In this document: one piece after another, positions 57,003 through 64,000 of the stretch | Position numbering within the stretch: position 1 is the first letter of the stretch | Layout: every line of letters starts with the position of its first letter | NCBI RefSeq assembly: GCF_025061645.1 | Contig: NZ_JANYMP010000008.1 | Coordinates: 206,585 to 270,584, forward strand | DNA length: 64,000 nucleotides | DNA from: Umezawaea endophytica | GTDB lineage: Bacteria > Actinomycetota > Actinomycetes > Mycobacteriales > Pseudonocardiaceae | Direction of reading: 5' to 3' | Made by a program: the position numbers and the translations under genes | The notes under the pieces: generated by a model | Told to the model about the DNA's origin: nothing | Seen by the model: the letters and a program-made list of their open reading frames with translations, nothing else | Databases searched by the model: none

Positions 57003-57377
57003 CTAGGCCCGCGAGGTGTCGTAGGCCTGCTGGGCGGTCAGGATCTCCGGCATGGAGCCGGTGATCCAGTCGAACAGGCCCCTGACCTGCCGCGAGACTT
57101 GCACGCCCAGCGGCGTGAGGGTGTAGTCGACGTGCGGCGGGATCACCGGGTGCACCTCGCGGTGCACCAGCCCGTTGCGCTCCAGCGCCTGGAGCGTCTG
57201 GGCGAGCATCTTCTCGCTGATCCCGTTCACCGTCCGGCGCAGTTCGCCGAACCGCAGCGTGCCGTCGAGCAGCGCGCCGAGCACCAGCGAACCCCAGTGG
57301 CTGGCGATGACGCCGACGACTTCGCGGGACGGGCAGTTCCGGTTGTACACGTTCGCGGTAGCGGCCATGAACTGCAT
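57003..57377 (-). CDS. HxlR-family regulator
   Basis: 124 residues with the HxlR winged helix: NCPSREVVGVIASHWGSLVLGALLDGTLRFGELRRTVNGISEKMLAQTLQALE. Starts possible at 57377 or 57368 (ATG) or the TTG at 57386. Divergent from an NmrA-type reductase whose promoter holds a GTAC-rich operator candidate, the usual HxlR arrangement. Confidence 0.9.
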   Translation of the reverse strand: MQFMAATANVYNRNCPSREVVGVIASHWGSLVLGALLDGTLRFGELRRTVNGISEKMLAQTLQALERNGLVHREVHPVIPPHVDYTLTPLGVQVSRQVRGLFDWITGSMPEILTAQQAYDTSRA

Positions 57378-57408
57378 GCTAACCAAATCGGCAGTATCGG
57401 AGAATAAG

Positions 57409-57420
57409 GTAGGTACTTAC
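57409..57420. promoter_or_regulatory. Candidate HxlR operator
   Basis: GTAGGTACTTAC is an imperfect GTA-n-GTAC-n-TAC palindrome, a form seen in HxlR sites. Located in the 75-nt divergent gap, 20 nt upstream of a TAGCGT box (57440-57445) that lies 7 nt before the reductase ATG. Confidence 0.45.
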
Positions 57421-57452
57421 GAAACCGCAGGAACGCTCCTAGCGTCGCCGCC

Positions 57453-58304
57453 ATGACGACACTGATCACCGGAGCGACCGGCAAGCTCGGCGGGCTGACC
57501 ACCGGGCACCTGCTGGACCGGGTGCCCGCGACCGAGGTCGCGGTCTCGGTGCGCGACCCAGCGAAGGCCGCGGCGCTCGCCGCGAAGGGCGTCGACGTGC
57601 GCCGCGGCGACTTCGACCGGCCCGAGGAACTCGACTTCACCGGCGTGGACCGGCTGCTGCTCATCTCCGCCGACGGCCCGGACGACGTGCGGATCACCAA
57701 GCAGGCCGCGGCGGTGCGCGCCGCGCGGGACGCCGGTGTCGGGCACATCGCCTACACCAGCGTGGTCGACGCCCCCACGACCCCGATCGGGTTCGCACGG
57801 GTGCACCGCGCGACGGAGGAGGTGATCGCGGCCAGCGGCATCCCGTACACGTTCCTGCGCAACGCGATGTACCACGAGAACTACACGCTCCCGCTGGCCG
57901 CCGCGTACGAGCGGGGCGCGCTGATCAGCGCCGCGGGCGACGGCGGCAACGCGACCGCTTCCCGCGACGACCTGGCGCTGGCCGCCGCGGTCGTGCTGAG
58001 CACCGACGGCCATGAGAACACCGCCTACGAGCTGACCGGGCCGCGCGCCTGGACGTTCGCCGAACTCGCCGCGCTCGCGAGCCGCGCCACCGGGAAACCG
58101 CTGGCGCACCAGGAGGTCCGGCCCGTCGACTACCTGGCGGAGCTGCGGGCGGGCGGTGTGCCGGACTTCCTGGCCGAGCTGTTCGTCGACCACCACGCGC
58201 ACATCCGCGACGGCGTGCTGTCGACCGTGCGGCCGGATCTGGAGGAGCTGGTCGGCCGCCCGCTGACAACGATCGAGCAGGCGGTCCGGGTCAGCCTGAC
58301 CTGA
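57453..58304 (+). CDS. NmrA-type NAD(P)H-binding reductase
   Basis: 283 residues. GATGKLGGLTTGHLL is the nucleotide-binding loop; VDRLLLISADGPDD and RNAMYHENYTLPL fit NmrA/QOR2 quinone reductases. Probably reduces quinone-like electrophiles, induced via the divergent HxlR regulator. Leaderless-looking start. Confidence 0.9.
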   Translation: MTTLITGATGKLGGLTTGHLLDRVPATEVAVSVRDPAKAAALAAKGVDVRRGDFDRPEELDFTGVDRLLLISADGPDDVRITKQAAAVRAARDAGVGHIAYTSVVDAPTTPIGFARVHRATEEVIAASGIPYTFLRNAMYHENYTLPLAAAYERGALISAAGDGGNATASRDDLALAAAVVLSTDGHENTAYELTGPRAWTFAELAALASRATGKPLAHQEVRPVDYLAELRAGGVPDFLAELFVDHHAHIRDGVLSTVRPDLEELVGRPLTTIEQAVRVSLT

Positions 58305-58386
58305 CCACGGGGGCGGCGTCGCCACCGGCGCGGGATCGGTGGGCGCGTGGGTGAACACCTGGCGCGTCCACTCCGCCGCGAGCCCT

Positions 58387-58713
58387 TCAGGCCGTGTGGC
58401 CGCCACCGGGGCGGTCTTCGGCGGCGCTCAGCGCGACGGTCTCCCGCGCCCGCTCGCGAGCCGGGTCGAGCAGTCCCGCCACCTCGTCCAGCACCCGCCT
58501 CGCCGTCGCGACCACCTGCCTGCCGAGGTCGGTGGGCACGCTGCCGACGGACGTCCGCTCGAACAGCCGCCCACCGATGATCAGCTCCACGGTCCGCAAC
58601 TGCGCGCTCATCGCGGGCTGCGTCAGCCCCAGCCGAGCCGCGGCCTTCGTGACGCTGCCCTCTTCGGCGATGGCGCAGACCGCGCGCAGGTGGCGCAACT
58701 CCAAGTCGGGCAC
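58387..58713 (-). pseudogene. Truncated LysR regulator (HTH only)
   Basis: 108 residues: an intact LysR winged helix (LELRHLRAVCAIAEEGSVTKAAARLGLTQPAMSAQLRTVE) stops at about residue 90, then 18 unrelated residues to a stop. The ligand-binding domain (about 200 residues) is missing; the next gene follows 83 nt away. Likely decayed, though a stand-alone DNA-binding protein is possible. Confidence 0.7.
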
Positions 58714-58779
58714 ACCCGCTCTTGTATCCCCCTTCGCGCCGGGCCGCCACCCGTCGAACGGGCGAACCCCGTCGACGGG

Positions 58780-59601
58780 TCAGGCCCCCAGCGCGACCGC
58801 GGCCCCGCTCACCGACACCCGCGCGTCCCCCTCCTCGACCTCCACCACCAGTTCGCTGGCCCGCCCCATCTCCACCCCCTGGTGGATCACCAGGGTTCGA
58901 GTCCCGGACACCAGCCCCAGAGCCCGCAGGTAACCCCCGAACGCCGCCGCCGCGGCCCCGGTGGCCGCGTCCTCGACCACCCCGCCGACCGGGAACGGCT
59001 CCCGCACGTCGAAGACGTCCTCGGACCTCTGGTGGAACAGGTGGGCGGTGATCAACCCGGCGGACCGCAGCACCTCCGCCAGCGCGGCGAAGTCGTAGTC
59101 CAGCGACGCCAGCCTCTCCCGCCGCCCCACCCCGATCACCAGGTGCCCGGCACCGCCGTGGGCGACGTGCACCGGCCACGACACGTCATCCCGGTCCCAC
59201 CCCAGTGCCCGCAACGCCCCGTCGACCACCTCGGCCGGAGCCTCCACCGACCGGGTCGGCACGCTCGTCAACCTCGCCCGCCCACCGGAAACCCCCACCC
59301 GGACCCGCCCGGCGGCGGTCTCGAACACGAGGTCCCCGTCCCCGATCCGCTCGCCGAGCGCCACGGCGGTGGCCACGGTCGCGTGCCCGCAGAACGGCAC
59401 CTCCACCACCGGGCTGAAGTACCGCACGTCGAACGACCGGTCCCCGGTGGGCACCGCGAAAGCGGTCTCCGAGTACCCCACCGAGGCCGCGGTCTCCAGC
59501 ATCCGAGCCGCGTCCCACCCACCGGCGTCCAACACCACCCCGGCCCGGTTACCGCCATCGGGATCGGTGCTGAACGCCGTGTACCGCAGGATTTCCGTCA
59601 T
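58780..59601 (-). CDS. PhzF-family isomerase
   Basis: 273 residues. Catalytic glutamate in YSETAF (about 45-50), CGHATVATAVAL, and VEDAATGAAAAAFGGYL are family hallmarks; PhzF enzymes are epimerase/isomerases acting on small acids. No phenazine genes nearby, so the true substrate is open. ATG at 59601; regulated probably by the divergent LysR. Confidence 0.9.
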   Translation of the reverse strand: MTEILRYTAFSTDPDGGNRAGVVLDAGGWDAARMLETAASVGYSETAFAVPTGDRSFDVRYFSPVVEVPFCGHATVATAVALGERIGDGDLVFETAAGRVRVGVSGGRARLTSVPTRSVEAPAEVVDGALRALGWDRDDVSWPVHVAHGGAGHLVIGVGRRERLASLDYDFAALAEVLRSAGLITAHLFHQRSEDVFDVREPFPVGGVVEDAATGAAAAAFGGYLRALGLVSGTRTLVIHQGVEMGRASELVVEVEEGDARVSVSGAAVALGA

Positions 59602-59658
59602 ACCGCAAGCATCCCCACCACGGCTGATCGAGTCCAACGATGACAACCGATACCCACT

Positions 59659-59673
59659 ATCGATAACATCGAT
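59659..59673. promoter_or_regulatory. LysR operator/leaderless promoter
   Basis: ATCGAT-AAC-ATCGAT ends 2 nt before the LysR ATG (59676) and covers a GATAAC box 8 nt upstream. Candidate LysR autoregulatory site in the divergent gap. Confidence 0.5.
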
Positions 59674-59675
59674 CC

Positions 59676-60500
59676 ATGGACACCAGGCTCCTGCGAACGT
59701 TGCAGGTCCTCGCCAGGACGGGCAGCTTCACCGCTACCGCGACCGAGCTCCACGTCGTGCAGTCGACCGTCACGACCCACATCAAGCTCCTCGAACGCCA
59801 CTTGGGCGCGCGCCTCTTCGACCGCCTCCCCTCCGGGGCCAAGCCGACCGAGGCTGGCGAGAGGGTGCTGGCCGCCGCGCAGGAGGTCCTGGCCGCCGAG
59901 CAGAGGCTGCTCGACACCGTCCAGGGCACCCCCGCGGTCGCGGGCGACGTCCGCCTCGGCGCCCCGGAGTCCATGTGCGCGTACCGGTTGCCCACGATCA
60001 TCGCGGACCTCGCCCTGCGGTGGCCAGGGGTCACCGTGCACCTGACGCCGGTCGGCACCCGCCGAGCGCTGGACGCGGTCCACGACGGCGGGCTGGACCT
60101 GGCGCTGGTGCTGGAGGACGACCCGCCGTCCACGACCCTGGACGCCACCCCGGTCGGCTCCGAGCGCATCGACCTCGTCGCCGCGCCGAACCACCCGGAC
60201 ACCGGCCGGTACTTCCTGCTGGAGGAGGGCTGCTCGTACACCGACCGGTTCGCCCGCGACCTGGCCGACGCGCACCCGACCCGGTTCGGCAGCATCGAGG
60301 CCGCGCGCTCGTGCGTGGTGGCGGGGCTGGGCCTGTCGGTGCTGCCCAGGGTCTCCGTGGCCGACCAGCTCGCCGACGGGACGCTGCGGTGCGTGGCCGA
60401 ACTGCCCGAGTCGACCCTGTTCCTGGTCACCGACCCGCGCCGGACGGCGAGCGCGGCGGTCCGCGTCGCCTGCCAGGCACTGAAGGCCCTGTCCGACTAG
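59676..60500 (+). CDS. LysR-family transcriptional regulator
   Basis: 274 residues. DNA-binding domain LLRTLQVLARTGSFTATATELHVVQSTVTTHIKLLERHLG and a periplasmic-binding-like effector domain (about 90-270). Intact, unlike the remnant at 58.4 kb. Expected to control the divergent PhzF gene. Shares a CTAG stop overlap with the convergent acetyltransferase. Confidence 0.92.
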   Translation: MDTRLLRTLQVLARTGSFTATATELHVVQSTVTTHIKLLERHLGARLFDRLPSGAKPTEAGERVLAAAQEVLAAEQRLLDTVQGTPAVAGDVRLGAPESMCAYRLPTIIADLALRWPGVTVHLTPVGTRRALDAVHDGGLDLALVLEDDPPSTTLDATPVGSERIDLVAAPNHPDTGRYFLLEEGCSYTDRFARDLADAHPTRFGSIEAARSCVVAGLGLSVLPRVSVADQLADGTLRCVAELPESTLFLVTDPRRTASAAVRVACQALKALSD

Positions 60501-61015
60501 TCCGCCGTCGGGACGTGCCCGACGTAGACGTGCACGAGCCGACCGGCCTGGGTCTCGTCCACCTCGCTGTGGTCGTGGACCAGGCCGATCTTGGCCATCA
60601 CCCGCCCGGACGCGTCGTTGCCGTCCTGGAACTGCGCCACGACCCGGCGCACACCGGGCTGCCGGAACGCCTCGTCGCGGACCGCGGTCGCCATCTCGGT
60701 CGCGAGCCCGCGCCCCCACGCGGCGGGCGCCACCCACCAGCCCAGCTCGATCGTCCCGGCGTCCCGGTACGTCATCGACGCCACCCCGAGGAACTCACCC
60801 GTCCCGCTGTCGAGCGCCGCCCGCCAGCCGTACCCGTACCGCCGCCAGTGGGCGAGCACCGAGCGGTGCCGCTCCGTCGCGTACTCCCGGTTCCACGGCT
60901 TGCCGTCGACGATGTGGCGGACGATCCGCTCGTCGCTCGCCAGCACCAGGAGTTCGACGAGGTGCTCCTCGCGCCAGCGGACCAGGGACAGCCGTGCCGT
61001 CGTGAGGGTGGTCAT
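60497..61015 (-). CDS. RimJ/RimL-type GNAT acetyltransferase
   Basis: 172 residues. TTARLSLVRWREEHLVELL opening, GWWVAPAAWGRGLATEMATAV acetyl-CoA site and VVAQFQDGNDASGRVMAKIGL are typical of the RimJ/RimL group that acetylates N-termini or small metabolites. Substrate unknown. Confidence 0.88.
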   Translation of the reverse strand: MTTLTTARLSLVRWREEHLVELLVLASDERIVRHIVDGKPWNREYATERHRSVLAHWRRYGYGWRAALDSGTGEFLGVASMTYRDAGTIELGWWVAPAAWGRGLATEMATAVRDEAFRQPGVRRVVAQFQDGNDASGRVMAKIGLVHDHSEVDETQAGRLVHVYVGHVPTAD

Positions 61016-61037
61016 GGCCCCATGATCCCCCGCGCGA

Positions 61038-62429
61038 TCAGCCGAGGCCGGACAACATCCCCTCGCACGACCGGACCACCACGGTCGCGGCCCGCCGCTG
61101 GTCCTGGTCCAGCACCGGGTTGGCCGCCTGCTCGCGCCACCGCGCCAGCAGGTCCGCGACCAGGTACCGCTGCTCGGTCTCGTCGGCCTCGTACTCCAGG
61201 CCGAGCCGGGCCTGCACGGCCGTGCCGAGACCGCCGACGATCCGGGACGCCTCCGTCTCCAGCGCGCCGGGCAGCCGGGTGCGACCGCACTGGAGCGCGG
61301 CGAGGAGCCGCAGCTCGCGGACGTCGTGCGCGCTCGCGACGATCCGCTCCAGGTCCATCACGATCTTGCGCGCGGCGGGTTTCGGCTCGGCGCGCAGCAC
61401 GACGTCCAGCGCCAGCAGCGCGGACCGGGCCTTGAGCACCTCGCGGCGCTCGGTGAAGTACTGGCCGATCGAGTCGCGCAGCTCGCCGAGACCGCTGCGC
61501 TGCACCAGTTGCGTGACCAGCTTGACCTGCGTGTCGAAGCCCTGGCGGATCAGCGTCGCGGTCAGCCGCACGCCGAAGATGCCGTAGCGCTCCAGCAGGG
61601 CCTGCCGCACGGACGGGTCCATCACGACCGGGAAGTCGCCGCCGACGAACCGGTCCGCGGACAGCAGGTGGTCCTCCAGCTCGGCGCGGGGCAGCGCGGC
61701 CAGCGCCGCCAGCGCGGTGAACTCCTCCGGCCGCATGGTCCTGGCCGCCACGGCGATCAGGCCCGCGACCGCGACCACGTTCTGGCACAGCGGCTGCACC
61801 CGCGCCTCGCGCCGGTAGCGGCGGGCGATCTGCTTGGTCGACGACAGCGCGTCGATCCGGCCCGCGCCGATCTCGTCGGCCTTCGCCAGCACCACCACGG
61901 TGTTGATCGGCGACGACCGCGCGATCGGGTTGTCGTGCGCGGCCTGGAGGTACTTCAGGTCCACGTCCTGGAGGTGCCGCATCAGGTACAGCACCGCGTC
62001 GGCCTCGCGGTACACCTGGTCGCTCGTCGCGGTGGGGGGCGTGTCGATGATCGTCGCGTCGCGCAGCGCCCGCGTCGGCCAGTCCACGATCACCCGGTCG
62101 ACCTGGTCCCACATGCCCATCTCGACGTGCGCCCGGCCGTCGCGGCGCACCACCGGCACCTCCTGCGGCCCGCTCGGCGTGAACGCGGTGGCCCGCGCCC
62201 GCACGCCGTCGCGGTACCAGGTGAACCCGCGGCCGGGCGTGAACTCCTCGCCGAGCAGCGCGTTCACGACGGTGGACTTGCCGATCCGGGTCGAGCCCGC
62301 GACGGCGATCCGCACCGGCTCGCCGAACCGCACGAGCTGGTTGCGCAGCCAGCTCGTCGCGCGCGGGCTGTCGCGGTAGACGATCAGGGCTTCGTTGAGC
62401 AGCCCCAGCACCTTGTTCTCCAGGCTCAC
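61038..62429 (-). CDS. Dynamin-like GTPase (IniC-like)
   Basis: 463 residues. G1 AGSTRIGKST (44-53), switch threonines in the following loop, G3 TIIDTPPT, G4 VVLAKADE. Mainly helical C-terminus. Length and order after a larger dynamin-like gene match mycobacterial IniA-IniC, membrane-remodelling proteins of the isoniazid response. Bacterial dynamins tubulate or repair membranes. GTG start 25 nt after the upstream stop, GGAG present. Confidence 0.85.
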   Translation of the reverse strand: MSLENKVLGLLNEALIVYRDSPRATSWLRNQLVRFGEPVRIAVAGSTRIGKSTVVNALLGEEFTPGRGFTWYRDGVRARATAFTPSGPQEVPVVRRDGRAHVEMGMWDQVDRVIVDWPTRALRDATIIDTPPTATSDQVYREADAVLYLMRHLQDVDLKYLQAAHDNPIARSSPINTVVVLAKADEIGAGRIDALSSTKQIARRYRREARVQPLCQNVVAVAGLIAVAARTMRPEEFTALAALAALPRAELEDHLLSADRFVGGDFPVVMDPSVRQALLERYGIFGVRLTATLIRQGFDTQVKLVTQLVQRSGLGELRDSIGQYFTERREVLKARSALLALDVVLRAEPKPAARKIVMDLERIVASAHDVRELRLLAALQCGRTRLPGALETEASRIVGGLGTAVQARLGLEYEADETEQRYLVADLLARWREQAANPVLDQDQRRAATVVVRSCEGMLSGLG

Positions 62430-62454
62430 TTCGGCTCCGCCGCGTCGGTGGACC

Positions 62455-64000
62455 TCACGCCGAGATACCCAGCGCGACCTGGGACCCCCCGAGCACCTGC
62501 ACCCGCTTGTACAGCTCCACCAGCTTGTCCAGGTCGTGCCGCACCTCGATGGTGCGGCGCTCGCGCTTGCTCGCGTCGTCCTGCACGGCCCGCCGCGCGC
62601 TGCGCGCCGACTCCAGCAGGGTCTCCTGCAACTCCTCGGCCAACGTGCTGAAGTGGTTGCGGAGACTGCGCTGCACGTGCCGGGCCGCGTCGCGGCAGTC
62701 CTTGCTGAACTTGATGAAGAAGTCGTCCACGTGCCGCTGGGCGGCGTTCTTCGCGGCGGCCTGGCGGCGCTTGAGCCTGGCGTCGCCCTCGTCCTTGATG
62801 CTCTTGCCGCCGAACAGCGCGCCCGCGCCGATCGACACGACGTTGATCAGCGGCATCCCGGCGAGGCTGGTGACAAGGCCGAACATCAGCACACCACCGT
62901 AGGAGCCGCGCAGACCCGTGAACAGCTTCTGGCTGACGGTGAACTTCTCGATGTTCGGCCGTTCGATCGCGGAGATCCGCTCCAGCACGTCCTCCGGGAA
63001 GATCGAGCCGGGCAGCAGGTCCTCGCGGTAGACCGGGAAGCTCTTCGCGACCTTCTCCGCGACCCACTCCGACCGGTCCAGCAGCCAGGCGAAGTTCTTC
63101 GCGCCCGCTTCGGTGAGGTTGTCCTCCAGCCACTGCTCGAAGGAGTCCCAGCCCTTCGCCGGGTCGGCCTCGTCGAACGTCTTGTCCACCTCGCGGAGGA
63201 TCTTGCGGGTCCGGTCGCGCAGGTCGAACTCGATGTCGGACACCAGGTCCGCCATCTCGTCGGCGAGCACGGTCTGCCAGCGCGCCGAGCGCCGCCGCAG
63301 CTCGTCGACCCGCCGCTGGGCCTCGTGCAGCGCGCCGATCGTGTCCTCGGTGCGCTTGGTGTTCTGCACCGTCAGCTCCTGCTTCAACGGCGCCACGAGC
63401 TGCTGGATCGCCGACGCGGCGGACACGGCCACCACCCGGCGCGCGAGCTGGTCGGCCGCCGAGACGATGTCGCGCTGCACGCACGCCAGCAGGTCGGGGA
63501 AGCCGGACTCGGCGTTGAGGACCTTGTCGCCGGTCTGCGCGGCCCGCAGCCGCAGCGCCGACGACACGGCGAACACCTTGGCGCTCACGCCCGCGCGGGC
63601 GAGCTGCGCCTGGTTGGTCTCCAGCACCCGCCGCCACTGCGGGCAGATGTCGGTCTTGGTGAGGACCACCGTCACGTTCGGGCAGTTCGTGATGACCTGC
63701 TTGAGCAGCTCCAGCTCCGTGGCGGTCAGCTCGCTCGTCGCGTCCGACACCAGCAGCACCGCGTCCGCCTGCATCAGTGCGGCGAACGTGCTCGCGGTGT
63801 GCGCGGACCTCAGGTCGCCGACGCCGGGGGTGTCGATCAGCACCAGCCCGGACGTGAGCAGGGCGCGCGGGATGCCGACCTCGGCCCGGACGACCTCGCC
63901 GGAGTACCCGGCGCTGACCTCCTTGGCGAGCTGGTCGAGCGCCACCGGCACGCGTTCGGTCGGGTTGTCCGTGATCGCGCGTCTGGCCACGGGGTTGCGG
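62455..64000 (-). CDS. Dynamin-like GTPase (IniA-like), 5' end outside window
   Basis: At least 511 residues; the reading frame stays open to the window edge and the P-loop is missing, so the true start lies beyond 64000. Visible G3 LIDTPGVGD, G4 VVLTKTD, a long helical stalk, and near 435-460 of the full gene a hydrophobic pair (YGGVLMFGLVTSLAGMPLINVV) likely inserting in membrane. Paired with the downstream dynamin-like GTPase as a two-subunit membrane-remodelling unit. Confidence 0.85.
   Translation of the reverse strand, partial: RNPVARRAITDNPTERVPVALDQLAKEVSAGYSGEVVRAEVGIPRALLTSGLVLIDTPGVGDLRSAHTASTFAALMQADAVLLVSDATSELTATELELLKQVITNCPNVTVVLTKTDICPQWRRVLETNQAQLARAGVSAKVFAVSSALRLRAAQTGDKVLNAESGFPDLLACVQRDIVSAADQLARRVVAVSAASAIQQLVAPLKQELTVQNTKRTEDTIGALHEAQRRVDELRRRSARWQTVLADEMADLVSDIEFDLRDRTRKILREVDKTFDEADPAKGWDSFEQWLEDNLTEAGAKNFAWLLDRSEWVAEKVAKSFPVYREDLLPGSIFPEDVLERISAIERPNIEKFTVSQKLFTGLRGSYGGVLMFGLVTSLAGMPLINVVSIGAGALFGGKSIKDEGDARLKRRQAAAKNAAQRHVDDFFIKFSKDCRDAARHVQRSLRNHFSTLAEELQETLLESARSARRAVQDDASKRERRTIEVRHDLDKLVELYKRVQVLGGSQVALGISA

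Noticed and set aside
58780-59601. Phenazine biosynthesis cluster
   Set aside because: Only PhzF is present; PhzF family members are widespread in unrelated pathways.

Overview
The window is a stretch of actinobacterial chromosome. By eye it has very high GC with mostly G/C third codon positions, frequent GTG starts, and start/stop overlaps of the GTGA/ATGA type. SepH, actinobacterial-type citrate synthases, IniA/IniC-like dynamin proteins and WXG100-related proteins point to Actinobacteria. My inference is Pseudonocardiaceae, in the Actinosynnema / Saccharothrix / Lentzea neighbourhood. I saw no tRNA, rRNA, CRISPR array, insertion sequence or phage gene. The window looks like core chromosome with ordinary clade-specific genes between conserved blocks.

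Layout. 0-1 kb: sepH (cell division). 1-6.5 kb: an OmpR-type two-component system divergent from a lipoprotein / membrane-fusion protein / MacB-like ABC exporter. 6.5-8.4 kb: an acetyltransferase and serC. 8.5-11.9 kb: an overlapping four-gene operon of ABC-2 exporter plus NarL-type two-component system. 12-14 kb: an unknown membrane-anchored protein and a second citrate synthase. 14.1-18.7 kb: complete urease operon ureABCFGD. 18.9-22.8 kb: pdxH, an MFS exporter and an amino-acid permease. 22.9-28.3 kb: acetyltransferase, aldose epimerase, amidohydrolase, acyl-CoA dehydrogenase with a divergent TetR regulator, and a sugar kinase. 28.9-31.6 kb: main citrate synthase gltA and a photolyase. 31.6-33.7 kb: a NatAB-like ABC exporter. 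33.9-36.3 kb: a three-gene type VII secretion-like cargo cluster. 36.5-41.4 kb: glpD, TetR, FAD oxidase and a deaminase-like amidohydrolase. 41.4-48.2 kb: quinone-type reductase, acetyltransferase, and a third two-component system divergent from a FtsX-type ABC exporter. 48.3-52.9 kb: a soluble FtsK/SpoIIIE ATPase operon with small helical proteins. 53-61 kb: mixed small-molecule and regulatory genes, including a LysR remnant and a LysR-PhzF pair. 61-64 kb: two dynamin-like GTPases, the second cut by the window edge.

How it works together. serC, pdxH and the two citrate synthases form the metabolic backbone; the order sepH-serC-citrate synthase 2-gltA resembles the mycobacterial Rv0883c-Rv0896 region as I remember it. 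Three separate two-component/ABC exporter modules suggest envelope-stress or antibiotic sensing. The best candidates for undescribed biology are the FtsK-type ATPase operon with WXG100-sized partners (48.3-52.0 kb) and the YbaB / EspC-like / WXG-glycine-rich trio (33.9-36.3 kb). Regulatory sequence is also rich: several genes appear leaderless with a TAnnnT box 6-8 nt before the start, several divergent promoters hold clear palindromes, and four tail-to-tail gene pairs share a CTAG stop overlap.
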